Source: Pontederia crassipes
Taxonomy: Eukaryota > Streptophyta > Magnoliopsida > Commelinales > Pontederiaceae
DNA: 64,000 nucleotides
Assembly: GCA_030549335.1 (NCBI GenBank)
Contig: CM060187.1
Span: 55,138,203 to 55,202,202, forward strand
Direction: 5' to 3'
Shown: one piece after another, positions 24,663 to 37,041 of the stretch
Layout of the letters: every line of letters begins with the position of its first letter
How positions within the stretch are numbered: position 1 is the stretch's first letter
The notes under the pieces: generated by a model
Databases searched by the model: none
What the model saw: only the letters and a program-made list of their open reading frames with translations
What the model was told of the DNA's origin: nothing
Made by a program: the position numbers and the translations under genes

Positions 24663-25178
24663 CTAAGGAGCCGAAGAAGGTGCTAAGCTGAGATGAAGAT
24701 CAATCCCAGCGGTCTCTGCATCATCCGCACTCCGGCCAATCCCAAACATCGCCGGCGACTGGCCCGCCAGACACGGGCAAGACGACGGGAACGACATCTG
24801 CTGCGGCCGTGGGTTCATATGCAAAGCAAAGCCGTGCGGCCGGCCGGTGCCGTAGTACTGCGAGGCGACGTTAACCGGAGTCGCAGAAGAGGCAGCTACG
24901 GCGCGGTCATGCGAAGGGTGCCCACGCGCCGCGGCGGCGGCGTGAAGGTACTGGGAGCGCCGGGCGCGTTGGCGCTCTTTCTTGTGGGCGTTCTGGTGGC
25001 CGCCCAGGGCTTGCGAGTTGGCGAACTCGCGGCCGCAGTAGTGGCACTCGAACCTCCTGCTTCTCTCCCATGCACGGCGTTCTTCATCGCCATCTCGGCC
25101 GCCCCTCGCGCCGTCGTCTGCGGTCACCGCAAAGCCGAAGAGCCTCACGCCCTGGCTCGCTCTCGAGTCGTCTGCCAT
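24663..25178 (-). CDS. Single C2H2 zinc-finger repressor, GIS/ZFP5/6/8-like
   Basis: Intronless 171-aa protein. The first ATG in frame is at 25178 ([10 protein letters not shown]). An N-terminal VRLFGFAV motif precedes one zinc finger at residues 43-65 ([10 protein letters not shown], then the plant-specific [16 protein letters not shown]). The C-terminus ends with [14 protein letters not shown], an EAR-type DLHLSL repression motif at about 160-165. This order (LFGF, QALGGH finger, EAR) is that of the GIS, ZFP5, ZFP6 and ZFP8 group, nuclear transcription factors that act in gibberellin/cytokinin control of trichome and root-hair fate. That role is known for the family and inferred here. The frame stays open upstream for three codons, but no earlier ATG exists. 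Strongly GC-rich, as often in monocot intronless genes. Confidence 0.9.
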   Translation of the reverse strand: MADDSRASQGVRLFGFAVTADDGARGGRDGDEERRAWERSRRFECHYCGREFANSQALGGHQNAHKKERQRARRSQYLHAAAAARGHPSHDRAVAASSATPVNVASQYYGTGRPHGFALHMNPRPQQMSFPSSCPCLAGQSPAMFGIGRSADDAETAGIDLHLSLAPSSAP

Positions 25179-25194
25179 TTTTAACAACTTGGTT

Positions 25195-25228
25195 CGCCAA
25201 GTTCGCGAACCACGATGAAGCTTTTATA
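25195..25228 (-). promoter_or_regulatory. TATA box and leader of the C2H2 gene
   Basis: On the minus strand TATAAAA lies at 25228-25222, about 45 bp upstream of the ATG. Transcription would start near 25195 with a very short leader. A perfect 10-bp palindrome GTTCGCGAAC (25201-25210) lies between the TATA box and the expected start. Confidence 0.5.
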
Positions 25229-25229
25229 C

Positions 25230-26742
25230 GTGGTGGAGACCGAATCCACTTACATGCCCGTACGCGTGAGAAGTTGACGCCGAAGGAAAGCGAATGATGT
25301 GAATTTGACACATATAAGATCACAAATATATGCGATGACATGTTATAATGAAACAGTGAAAAAAATTATAAGGAGTGCGCATTCGACTACGAGCTGCACA
25401 TACACAAATGCGTATTGGAATCTGCTTACTCTTTTACCAGCAAGGAGAGTGGATGTCTGCCATTTTGCATGTGCCCACAGCTCCAAGTGCTCTCTTTATC
25501 AGATCTTCATCAGTAAAAGACCGGATGAACTGATCGCAGGTCTGCCTCCTACATTAGGATTTGTCCACTGATGTCCCATCTCAGGATCATTTAGATGGAT
25601 CCTGCATCATTTGGTCAGAAATGCTGTATCATGCATGATACATATGCTTATTGAACCCTGCAGACAGGATGTAACTTATTGAACTCGCTGGCCGCTCCTT
25701 GTGCCGCTTATTGCAAAGGTGGCATTCCTGTACTTGGCAGAACATGAGATCAGAAAAAAGTTGAATCTTTCCATTCTGCATGAACATTGTGCTCAGATAT
25801 TTGATCCTTACCCAATTAATATGCAGTTGATGTTTCTTTGGTTGCCCATCCAGCAGTGCATTCACCGTTGAAACTTTAAGGAAAGCTATCATGATATTGC
25901 CAAGTACCGAAGAAAAAGCTCACTTGATTGATTCTCTGATTGCACATAATATTGGAAGCTTCAAGTGCATGTAACAGAATGCTTCCATCGACCGATCTTT
26001 TCTCATGTCCTCTTATGGTGCGTTCAGAAGGATATTGCGTCTGATTTCAAGTATTGACTAATTTCAATGTGACAAGGCATCAGCAAACTCTCATGTGCTT
26101 ATCAGAGTTCATGTATCTGAATGGCATGCACAAGTAGGACCAAAGTTGGAGCACTTCCAAAAATTCACCCAGAACAGTGGCAGTGTCCAAACCTGGAAGT
26201 CTTATAATCGGATGGTGAACCAGCATATCAGATATCATGTCCATATATATAACTAGTGGCATATAACTGACTCGTGATAGCTTTCAGACATGAATTGATT
26301 ACAGTGCGACTAGAAGCTAGCCATCTAAAAGTTGGATGATCAAATTATCAAGGTTGTTTGTTCTTATCAATCCTCGACATCTTTAACAGAGTTTTGTTAC
26401 CACTTCATACCCCATCCATCTTCAGCTGGCCATGCCATCACGACATGTCCAAGGAATTGAGTTTTTTCTAAAAGCTTAAGTCGTTAATAAGATCAACATT
26501 ATTAATTTTATATTCTTTTAAAAAATACTTCTTTTCTTTAATGTCCACGTGTTGGGCTTTAGTTAGACCAAAAGTTGCCAACAGTCAATTCGTGAGTTGG
26601 AGTATTAAGAATATAAAAGCTTAGATGTTGCTCTTTTTAAGAAAATTGAGCAGCACATCAAATTTAATATGATTGCACGAAGGCACATTTTTCATGCTGG
26701 ATGTAAAATTCATTTTACCGTGACATTTTGAATATTTAATTA
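25230..26742. other. Unassigned intergenic stretch
   Basis: Read on both strands; no recognised gene, RNA or transposon ends. Moderate base composition up to about 26450, then AT-rich. It includes the upstream region of the C2H2 gene. Confidence 0.4.
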
Positions 26743-27180
26743 GGCTCTGTTTATACAAAGAATAATGTTTAGAGAATAATAAAAGTTATTTAGAAGAATA
26801 TAATATTCTTATCATACTTTTATTCTCTTCTCTATTTTGTATAAAAAGAATAAATTTTAAATATATTATATTTTATAATTAAATTATTTTATTATCAATA
26901 ATTGACATTTATTATTATTATAAATAGTAATATAATAATATATAGTTAAATTATAAAAAATTAAAAGAAATGGTAAAAGAGGAAAACGATGATAATACGT
27001 CTATTCCTTCATTTTAATAAATACAAATCTTGCACTTCTGTGAAATAAAATAGTGGTATCATGAGCTCAAAGATAGTTTCATAAAAAATGTACGTCTAGT
27101 GAGTTAATTTTATTTTTCTATCTGTTTGGCGATTAGAATAAGCACTTATTCTTTATTTTATTCTACAACCAAACGTCGCA
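26743..27180. mobile_element. Tourist-like MITE, copy 2
   Basis: 438 bp, AT-rich, non-coding. Left end GGCTCTGTTTATACAAAGAATAA; reverse complement of right end TGCGACGTTTGGTTGTAGAATAA; imperfect inverted repeats. TTA flanks both sides (26740-26742 and 27181-27183). The interior resembles the MITE at 3861-4256 (an AATAATATATAGTTAA block in both). Confidence 0.65.
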
Positions 27181-27220
27181 TTAACGAATGCGTTGGAAGT
27201 GCTCCTTCACGGATCATACC

Positions 27221-27931
27221 AATGTTATTAAAATCGGACCGGACCGGACGATTCAACCGGTTCAAACGTGATTCAGCCGATGATCCGGTCCGGTTAAGTG
27301 TCAAAACCCATTTTGACATTGAACCGGGCAAAACCGATTGAACCGAGCTGGTTGAACCGGTTCAACCCGGTTGAATGCAGATTTTGAAAAAAAATATATG
27401 TAAAAATGATATAAATAGGAAAGTTAAACGAGAAAAAAAGAAAAGAAATATAAGAAAATTTAAAGAGTAGGGAATATCATATCTATACAATTAAATGTAT
27501 ACAATTAAATAAGAACTGAAATAAAAAGATAAGTATTTAAAATTGAATAATATTAAAATAGAAACTTATCAAAGGGCATAAGAGGAAAGTGTTAAATAAA
27601 AAAATAAGAATAATTTAAGATAAAATTTACTAATATAATATCTATCATCATTAAATAGTAGATATTAAATTATTAATAATTTATTTATATTATCATTATG
27701 AAACTTTTAATTAATAAAAATTATGTTATATTATTTTTTAATATTTTTAATAAGTTATTAGTACAATATTTATATATTATATCATATAACTTATGCTATA
27801 TCTTTATAATTATTATAAATAATATTATTTTAATAAAATCCGGTTCAATCCGGTCGAATCCGATCGGACCGATCCAACCACGACCCAGTGATGAATTCGA
27901 TCTGATCGCCGGTCCGATTCTGAAAACATTG
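27221..27931. mobile_element. Non-autonomous Mutator-like element (MULE/MITE)
   Basis: Left end AATGTTATTAAAATCGGACC and reverse complement of right end AATGTTTTCAGAATCGGACC form good inverted repeats. They continue inward as runs of CCGGTT/GGTTCAA words. The 9-bp GATCATACC repeats on both sides (27212-27220 and 27932-27940), the target duplication length of Mutator. The centre is very AT-rich and non-coding. Confidence 0.85.
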
Positions 27932-28221
27932 GATCATACCATCAAGATTCCACTACTAAACTGATCAAGGAAGTGTTGGAGGTCAAATGATGAGGCCAAA
28001 TGATATCAAAGCTATAAAACCTGCTTCGGGTTTGGACTGGTGTTTGGTTTCAAAATGAGGTGCGAGCCACTTCAAAATATTTAGATTGACTTAATTCGGT
28101 CAAAATCTAAGAGCAATATACCGATCTAGCAGGTTTGAGTGACCATATGGAAAAATATTTAGAACAAAAAAATAAAATTTTGAAGACACGCTAGTTGTTC
28201 TCGCATATATATCTCTCTCTC

Positions 28222-28269
<48 letters not shown>
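28222..28269 (+). repeat. (TAA)n microsatellite
   Basis: About 16 uninterrupted TAA units. Confidence 0.97.
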
Positions 28270-28271
<2 letters not shown>

Positions 28272-28384
28272 GTATAACTCTTTTTTCATTTTTCATGACA
28301 TATCATCGATATTTTTTTATTTATAATTATAAAAAGTCATTTTTTTTATGTAATAATCCCTTTAATATTGTCGGATTTTATAAC

Positions 28385-28700
28385 ATTGCATCAAAGTACA
28401 GAACGTGACATGAGTATTGATGAGATTAAATGGCATCACAAAATTAAAGCTCTTAAGAGCAATACTGCAAAATGCATGCTTATCTTCTTCAAGTCTCCGA
28501 CGACAATTATAAATTGTAAATAGCCTGAGCGAAAATTCAATTTTGTGAACCATCGTGCTTCCTCCAGTTGATCAAACAAGTCCATAAATGTTACCTCATT
28601 CATCATCATTTTGTTAAGAGCACAATAGTCTATGCATATTCGGGCAAAAACGCCGTGCTACTTCTAAAAGAGAAATGGGCACCATTAGGCCACCTTGAGA
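28385..28700 (-). mobile_element. Ty3/gypsy reverse-transcriptase fossil
   Basis: Minus-strand translation recalls the gypsy RT core: RICIDYCALNK, DLFDQLEEARWFTKLNF, and later a VMPFNLINTHVTFCTLM block. Only this fragment of pol is recognised. It is broken, with no LTRs identified around it. Confidence 0.75.
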
Positions 28701-30081
28701 ATCGCACGACTTCTTGCTTCCTTCCCGGAGCTCTGTGAGCCGATAAGGACTCTGACAGGGGACTTCAATATTGGGATCAAGTTGATGGCATGATCAACTC
28801 CATGTTAATCATTTGGGAAGCTTCAATGGCATTGACATTTGTGAAGTCCTCGATGGCTTGAAAGACTTCCAAAAGTGTAGCCGAATCAATCAAGACTCAA
28901 AAAAGGTCACCGACTCTTCTTAGTAAATCACAACTCTATAAAGCGAAAAAAAGCACAAGTGATTTAATCCACCACCATTTTCAAATCATATGTACATTCA
29001 CAAGGACCAAGGGGAAACATTTTCGCATTATTATTATGTCCATTCCCAAGATTTTGGGAACAAAGATGTCTAATTTGAACTTAAACATCGTCTTTGTAAA
29101 TTCTAACTTATGATCATGATTGATTGCACTAATTGTTACATCAACTCCACGAGAATCGAACAAAGCGAATTCAGCAGACATTTCATAAATACAGAATAAG
29201 CAATTAAGTTATTATAAAGGTCATGTGGTGAATGAAAGAAATTCAGAACAGATGGATGTTAGTCGGATCAAAACGCATGAAGATTGACACAGTGCCAACA
29301 TAAATAACTCTGATTCATATCAATCCAAAAAAGATTTTAAGAAAAAGGTCATCGAGCTCTATAGGTCTAGATCAAGTATTAAGTATACTGGGATCACATG
29401 ATTCACACCTACTGCCATTAATTCTAGGAAAATATGAGAACAAGAACCTCACGTATTGGATTGTATTTGTAATTCAAATAATTTCGTGTCAAGATCTTCA
29501 TAGTTCACGAGCAAAAACTTGACAAGTTATAACATCCATACCAGCACACCATTGTTGAACATCACAGTATATACTTTTGGATTGTTGTAAATTAACAAGA
29601 GTTTCAGGGAACAAAGAATTAGAACTACAGTTCCTTGTGTTCTTGGAATTTTGGTCTATGGAGTCTTTTGCTGCCTAGGAAGGCAACTCGCATGTTCAAC
29701 ATATGAATAATGGAACAGTTCCTGAACAATGTCTAATGAACTAGAAATGAAGATATAAAAAGAGACGGGTTCGTCTGCATTAGGACAAAAAACTTGACGG
29801 ATACGGCTGCAAACAGCAGAAGAATGTGACCACCCATCCTATCTTTCAACTAACTTTGCCCTCATTTGTACAGCAATTAGGCTTTGTATCAATCTCCAAA
29901 GCTATCGTAAGTTGGTAACAACCGAATTTGGTCCTAATAGTGTGCTGTTAAAGTGATGCCATCTAATCCATTTGGGGGCAGCACACTCAAACCGAACTCA
30001 AATGCTGAGGATCAACTTGACCTGTGTCATTTCCAAGAGAGCCAGTTGAGAAAGTGGTCAGATCACGCATAGCAATTCTCT
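28701..30081. other. Unassigned; contains the 3' flank of the RING+PHD gene
   Basis: No second gene seen. The left part may be further decayed retroelement sequence. The part next to 30082 should hold the 3' UTR of the minus-strand RING+PHD gene. Confidence 0.4.
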
Positions 30082-33000
30082 TTAGGATATTGTATGCAAA
30101 ATATTCTGAACCACATCCTTGACGAAGGAGTTGAAGCAAAACGAGCAGCAACTGTCAACCAGATGTGCAGGTTCACGGTCCAAATAATGGGAGCAATTGT
30201 TGGGTGGATGAACGGAGCTAGAAACCATTCTCCTCTTGTGCTCAATTCCACAAGCTGCTAAAATGGTGTGTGTAGAACGACTGACAATCTCTTTAAAGGT
30301 CGCATGTTCTTCAAATAATAGCATAAAATCAGTTCAAAGATCTAACATGAATATAAAAGAAAAAAGTTATAAACTGACATACCCAACTGAAGTTCCCTGG
30401 ACAAATCTTTTAGATGGCGTTTTACCATGGATTGCACTTGCTCCTTGGCACCTTCAACATGTCGGAAACTGCTTCCAGCATTGTACGTGCATGGAACAAA
30501 ACTAGCATTTGACAGGAAAGGTGTAGTGTTCTGTGGACAAGGTTCAGCAGAGAGTGCTGAGTTGAGTAAGATCATCCCATCTGAACCATGTAGACTTCCA
30601 GCAGGTCGTTCAGGTGCTAAGGTGATAACATTACTTTGCAAATTATTATGTGGAATAACTGAACCAGAAGAATTTTGGTTCCGCCTACTGTTAGATAAGA
30701 TTAAGCGTATACGCCTGTGAATTTCACGTCTACCAGAAAGAGTAGATGCCCCACCACCAGAAGCTTGGGATGTCACTACATAATCTTCGTCCAATCGAGG
30801 GGAAACATTCAGATCAAATCCTCGTATTGTATGTTGACCTGGTAAAGAGATAGGGCGCTGCAACTCTGCACATGCATCTCCAGCGCCCTCTGTCTCAATG
30901 CTGCGAACTGAAAACTCAAAATTGTTTTCTTGATGATCAGAAACTGTATCCTGAGTTTGTGGATACAATAAGCCATCTGTAGCAGATCTACAACATTCAC
31001 AGTACCAGTTTCCTTCTGGTACTTCCCTCCCAAGACCAACACAGTAAGTGTGTGCAGAGGAATCACAAATATCACATAATAGCATTAGACTATCATCTCC
31101 ACCCTGTTGGCATTCCATGCATACCACATTCTCATATGGATCAAGCATGCGCCTGATTTCCTCTTCAGAAGGTTGATATACCTTCATAAAACACAACAAT
31201 AACCCGTAAGATCAAGAAAATTTAATTATGAATATATAAAATCATGTTATCTGAATAAACAAACGGTATGTAAATGTACAGGGGCATGAAGTGAGCCTAT
31301 ATGAAAAATGAGAATGTACAGATGAACATAGAGATAGAAGAACCAAATTCTCGCAGGTAGAAGGCAAAGCAGGATGACTAAACTTCTAATGCTTGACAAG
31401 CAAATATTGACAAATTCCTGCAACTTAATACTTCACCTAGTCTAGTTCTGGCAGAAGACAAAGAAATGGATCATGCAGGATCAAAATTGAAATGGATGAC
31501 TTGTGCTGTTTCGTATAAAAGTATACTGAAAATGAAAAATTTACCGTTGCAGTGATTCTTAACTTATATCTCTTGTGATTTGTTGTTCATGCTTTATCTT
31601 TTTTTCAGAGCGGAATGCTCATGCAGTAATTCCCAGGAAAAGAAAGAACAATTTTAACTATTTTCCATGTGCACACTTAGAGAAGTACAAAACAGTTATG
31701 TAATAACAATAAATGAAAACAAGCAGAATGCTAGATGGAAATCACACTTGCTTGTAACTGTCTATCCCAGCAAGAAGCTCTACAAAAACTTCATCCATTT
31801 TATATTAGTTACATGATTACATCAGAATTCAGTACCTATTGGAGATGTACAGTACCAAAGACGAACTACATAGAGAAAAATTTCAAGATACAAGACCAAA
31901 TAATAGAATACCTGATCACGCTTTTGGACCTTTATAACTGCCTTCTTCGGTTCAAGTGTTGAATCCGATCTTGATGACTTGGTAATCGTCTCAAATCTCC
32001 TTTTGCAAACAGGACATCGTGACTCCACTTTGGACCATGCAACTATGCAGGCGAAGCAGAAGTAATGTGTACAACAATTTAGCACTCCTTGGACAGTTCT
32101 CTTTTGTTCCTCTGACAAACATATCCCACACACCTGTTTCCCAGATTCATCATTTACTTTCTCTTTACCTTTATCTTCTTCATTCCTTTCTGCAAAGATC
32201 CTCTTCGGCTGTGGCCGATTTAAAACCCCTTCGACGATTCCCAAATCTCTCAACTCTTCTTCAGAGATCTCAAAATCTGAGTCAGATAATGAAGATGATG
32301 ACGACTCTGATCTATCTGCAGATGCCTTCAATTTTCTTGACCCTCTATTCCTTTTGCTACCATTCTTGATCCTTTTCCTGTGATTATTCAATGCAACCTT
32401 GTCTTTCTCTTCAAAATCATCATCAGAACTCGCAAAATCGGGATCTGAGGCCTCTGATTCTGACAACTTCATTGTCATCCTTGCTCTCTTATTCCTCTTC
32501 TTCTTGTTACCTTTCCCTGCCTTTTTCCTCTTTCCATGTTTTGAATCCTCATCCTCATCCACAATAAAATCATCATATTCCAATCTCTTAGGCCTTCTCT
32601 TCGTCCCCTCATCCTCTACTATAAAATCGTCATCATATTCAGATCTCCTTGGCCTTCTCTTCCTGCCTTTGTCCTCATCCACTACAAAATCATCATCATA
32701 GTTGACCCTCCTTGTCCTTATCTTCCTCTCTTCACCCTCCTCCACGAGAAAATCATCATCATATTCAGATCTCTTCGGCCTTCCCTTCCTGCCCTTTTGT
32801 TTTCCCCTTGATTTTTGCTTTTGACGCCTATTGCCGATTATCTTCAAATTCGAGGAACCCTCCTCCCCATCATCCACATCTTCTGCATCTAGTGAAAAAT
32901 CCTCATCATCGACGTAATCTTCTTCGTCATCCTCCTCCTCTTCATCAACTTCATAATCCGAATCAACAGAATTTCGTCTTGGAGGTCTAACACTAGATTT

Positions 33001-33969
33001 TGCCGTATTCCTCCTTGGAGATAATTCATCCCCCTGTTCCTCCTCTTCATCTACTTCGTAATCTGAATCAACAGAATTCTGTCTTGGAGGTCTAGAACTA
33101 GATTTTTCGTTGATCCTCCTTCGAGCAAATGGGTCCTCTTGTTCCTCCTCTTCATCGACTTCATAATCAGAATCAACAGAATTCCGCCTTGGAGGTCTAA
33201 GGCTAGATTTTGCCTCGTTCCTCCTTGGAGCCAATAAATCATCCAGCTCCTCTTCGTCATCATTATCTGAAGCCCCAAATTTATTCACTGTTCCATTGTG
33301 ATTATTGCAAGAAGCTGGCTGCCTCTTGTTGTTCAGTCTTGTGATCTCCTCTGTCTCCCTGTCTTCATCAACATCTGAAACCCTAAATTTATTTAACACA
33401 CCATTGCGCTTATGGGAAGAAGCACTTCGAGACTTCCATCTCAAATTTTCCAATTCTACCTCCTCCTCCTCCTCGTCTTCATCCGAGACCCTAAATTTAC
33501 CAATGCTTCCATTCCGATTATTGTAGGAAACCCTTTGAGAAGGCTTCGATCTCGATTGCTCCAACTCCTCCTCATCCGAAACCCTAAATTTCCTCATCTT
33601 ACCATTCGCGCGATTGCCGCACCCCCTGCGGCGAATCGATCTCGAAGCCCCCAATAGATCGTCGTCGTCCTCCTCCTCACCTTCCTCCTCCTCATCGTCG
33701 TCAAGCTCCACCTCAGCCGTAGCCGCCGCCTCCTCGTCGGACGAATCGCCGAACTGGAACTCCTCCTCATCATCATCGGAGCCACCAGGCGTCGCCGGAC
33801 TCGACTCACCGGAACTCTCCTCCTCTCCGGCTACGTACTCCTCATCGCCGTCGTCGGATTCGCCCGCTGCCGCCGCTCTGGACCGCCCTCGACCGAGCCT
33901 CCGACCTCCGCCTTCTCCGCCTCCGCGCCCTGTGGTCCTCCGCCGCCCGGCGGTCCTCCTCTTCCTCAT
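30082..33969 (-). CDS. RING and PHD finger nuclear protein (PHRF1-like, plant type)
   Basis: Three coding exons: 33969-31912, 31181-30383, 30308-30082, with GT-AG junctions and phases 0 and 1; 1,027 aa. The start is the first in-frame ATG (MRKRRTAGRR). Residues 1-600 are basic patches alternating with very acidic tracts and two internal repeat families: three copies of RPPRRNSVDSDYEVDEEEE and four of a YDDDF-V-ED type. A C3HC4 RING lies at about 614-659 (CGICL ... CTHYFCFACI ... CPVCKRRF) and a PHD finger at about 707-750 (CMEC ... LLCDICDSSAHTYC ... WYCECC). A conserved C-terminal block includes THTILAACGIEH, CSHY and CFNSFVKDVVQNIL. RING followed by PHD is the PHRF1 order. A role as chromatin-reading E3 ubiquitin ligase is inferred from the domains. 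Confidence 0.9.
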
Positions 33970-34500
33970 ATCCGCCCACAAAGAAGGTCCCCTGCCTGAA
34001 ACAGGGATCCGAAAGCTCAAGTTTAGAAAGGAAAGAAATAAAGAAAAATAACGGAAACCAAATATTTTTCCAATATTTCCTTTTTAAGAAAAATATAGCC
34101 GCGAATATTAGAAGATGGGATCGCAAGCATTTCTTTGCGCCCAAATTTTTGTTTCACTATTTTCTCGATTTAAATTTCTAATCATAATTAAATTTCTTTT
34201 TTTTAAAAAGATATTTTATTAGGTGAGAGAGATATAGAGAGAGAGGAACAAGTTGGTGAAGAGGAATTCCTCTACGCTTCCTCCTCATTTTTCTTTTAAT
34301 TTTCGAAAATAATACTTTTATATTTTTTTATTTCTTAGAAAGGAGAAAAATATGTAACGGTACCTGCTGTGACCGATGGGAACGGAGCAGACGGAGGAGA
34401 ACGGAACGGGGGGCTTTGACGCAGGTAATGAGGGAGGAAGGGAGGACTGAGGAGGAGAAGCGGAAGCGACGAGCCGCGTGGTCGTCAGATTTATATAAAA
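33970..34500 (-). promoter_or_regulatory. Promoter and spliced 5' UTR of the RING+PHD gene
   Basis: A TATATAA-type box lies at about 34490-34500 on the minus strand (TTTTATATAAATC). A first non-coding exon would run from about 34460 to 34364, ending CAG/gtaccg. The intron 34363-33996 ends TTTCAG, and the leader resumes at 33995, 26 bp before the ATG. No transcript evidence is available. Confidence 0.5.
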
Positions 34501-36293
34501 CCGTCGACTTGGGACCGCGGCGGTACTAAACGTGGGGCGCCGACCTGCTACAACAACGAATCCATCATTCGGTGAATTTACGACGGTGCCCCTCTCACGC
34601 GTTGGTTGGCGATGGGAGTGTCCACGTAGGCTGACTCGGTAGCGTCCGGATTGTTCCGCCGGGACGGCGGACCGTCTTCCCGGATTAGTTTCCAGGCTTT
34701 TGCTTGGGATTAGTGGGAGGGTCAAGAAAAGGTAATGGGCTCTCATGGGCCTCGGAATTGCCTTCTATGTAATAGCATCATTGTGACACAGCTGCCAAGT
34801 AAGGTAACGAATATATATAATTTTTTTGTAACATGTTATAGAGATAAGATTATTAAGTCTCTTAAATCTTAATATTAGGATTTTCAAAAGAAATTTTGCA
34901 ATCGATGTCGTGACTTATTAACATAAGTTTTTGACGTGCTTTCTGTCTTGCATAGTATTAATTCCCTTCTCTGTGTATACATGGGAACTTCAAACGTCAC
35001 TGATTGCATTGCTAAATATCAGAGGGTTTTTTTAAAAGTTCCTAGCTGGCGAATGAATTAAATTTATTTAATTTCAGAGTACTGTTTTAAACCATTGAAG
35101 AAATAAGCAGAAGAAAGAAAAAAAAAGGATGATTTTTAATGAACAAGATTTGCTTAACAATTTTAGGTAACTAACAACTTGAGCTGCTAATAATCATTTA
35201 AGTGGCATATGGTTTTGGAAATCATAAATTTGCCAATTAGTTCTGCTTGGGTTTTTAGCTACCTTTTCTTTTTTTAAAAAAAAAAATATATTTTTGGAAT
35301 CTGTTTTACTGTATCGTATCATTGACTGTGGAGGAGGAAAAATAATTGTTTCGTAACATTCTTTTCGGTTCCTCTTGAACAATCGAAAATAATATCAAAT
35401 GTTCAAATGAAACAGAGTATTAAATTTTCTACACACTCTCTGACAATTCTATCTTTATGTTACCGTGAAGAATTTTTGTGGTTGTATAAGAAAGTGAATT
35501 CGTTGTGGGATTAGCAATTAAGAGGCCACTTATGCATATATTAGGCATCTTGTACAAATCAGATCCTTCATGCCTGGATTGTACAATTATAGGTGCAATA
35601 ATTTGTTGATTGTTTACTACTTTATTTTGTCTTGCAAGCAATAATTGTTCATTATAAAATATTTGCAAAAAATGGAATTCTTTGATGTGCTTTCCTTCTT
35701 TGGCTGTACAAAGAATTTATAGGATTTTTGGAATTTACAGACGTGCTTTCCTTCTCGGAGAGTACAGAATATTATAGGCCTTGATTACCAATAATAACAA
35801 GACAGTAACTAGTACAGCAATTATGAACATATTAAAGCTATTATTATTATTTTCATATTCGGAGTCAAATTCAAATATATTGAATAAAATGTTATTAAAA
35901 TATTATGATTTTAAACATATTTCACAACGTATTATGTGACATGAAAATTTCAATAATAATATACTCATAATCATTTACTACATTGAAGTTATGATTTATT
36001 ACTTTCATAATATTAATGTTAACCCAAAAAATTAGTATTCTTGTTTGATAAACTATTATTTTTTCTCCTGTAATATCAATAATAATATGTTAATTAATAA
36101 TTTATCTTAGGTGAGTTTGGTGTTATGTAAATCAAAATATGGAATGTAGGTGTAAGTGAAAATCTCATGGCGATTTAATTTGTGCTACTTATTTTTAAAT
36201 GATTTGGTTATAGATGAAAGCGAAATTTTAGAAAAGTTAATTTTGTTGAATTTTGTAACATGAGGTAAGTTTTTTTGTGAAATATAAAGCATT

Positions 36294-36333
<40 letters not shown>

Positions 36334-36431
36334 ATGTTATTCTATTAGGTAGATGTTTAATTCAATTAAATATGGAATGTGTGTTATTGCTTAATTATTT
36401 GCACAATTTCAAGTTTGTGTGGATCTAATGA
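34501..36431. other. AT-rich spacer, with GC-rich promoter side
   Basis: No gene is seen. Near 35692-35765 there is a short imperfect tandem repeat (GTGCTTTCCTTCT twice, ~60 bp apart). A (TTA)n microsatellite lies at 36296-36331. The remainder is AT-rich. Confidence 0.5.
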
Positions 36432-37041
36432 GGTGTAACATCTATTTTGAGCAACTCCTCTAATTTGGACCATTGGATTCAGCAAATGATCCAAATTAGG
36501 GCATTCTCGTCCTCTCCTCTCTCTCCCACGAAACACTCAATCCTCTCGGATCGCCGCCCTTGTTCTCCCCTCTCTCCCCACGAAACGCCTGACCCCAACC
36601 TAGATCCCCACCCTCCTCATCCACTTCGATCGCCGCCCCGCCCTTCCCTCTTTCCTTCCCTTCCCTCTCTCCCTCGCAAAACCCCCGACCTCGATCTCCG
36701 GCCCATCCTCCCCTCTCTCTCCCGCAAAATTCTTGACCCCAATTGCCTCCCTTCTCTTCCTTGCTCGCCCGACCCTGATGGCTACAAGCACCCGTTCCCT
36801 ACAAACTGCAAGCGCCCAACCCGACGATTTATGGGATCTGCCTCAACGCTGGTTGGTCGACGACGATAGGTGCCGCGTCGAATCAAAAGAAGAGGGAGCA
36901 TCGAGGGCAACACTCGAATCAAAAGAAGAGGGAGTGTCAGGGGCAACACTCACAAGCATCAGAAGGAGTACAGACTGTTCGCTCAATCCAATGGTCCAGA
37001 TTAGGGAATTTCACAAGGTTGCACAAAATGAGTGTTACACC
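36432..37041. mobile_element. TIR element with a GC-rich, proline-rich core
   Basis: Left terminal repeat 36432-36483 (GGTGTAACAT, then TTTGGACCATTGGATTCAGC) matches the reverse complement of 36981-37041 (GGTGTAACACTC, then CTGGACCATTGGATTGAGC). The core (36510-36960) is C-rich and pyrimidine-rich, with open frames full of P, S and R that I take as compositional. I see no clear target duplication. It could be a Mutator-like element carrying captured host sequence. Family unproven. Confidence 0.6.

Noticed and set aside
25179-25187. Upstream extension of the C2H2 protein (three codons)
   Set aside because: The added first codon is TTG; the first ATG is at 25178.
33970-34020. Upstream extension of the RING+PHD protein
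   Set aside because: It begins with TTG and crosses a good TTTCAG acceptor; the first ATG is at 33969.
36447-36869. Proline-rich open frame as a gene
   Set aside because: Lies between terminal repeats in C-rich low-complexity sequence; no domain recognised.
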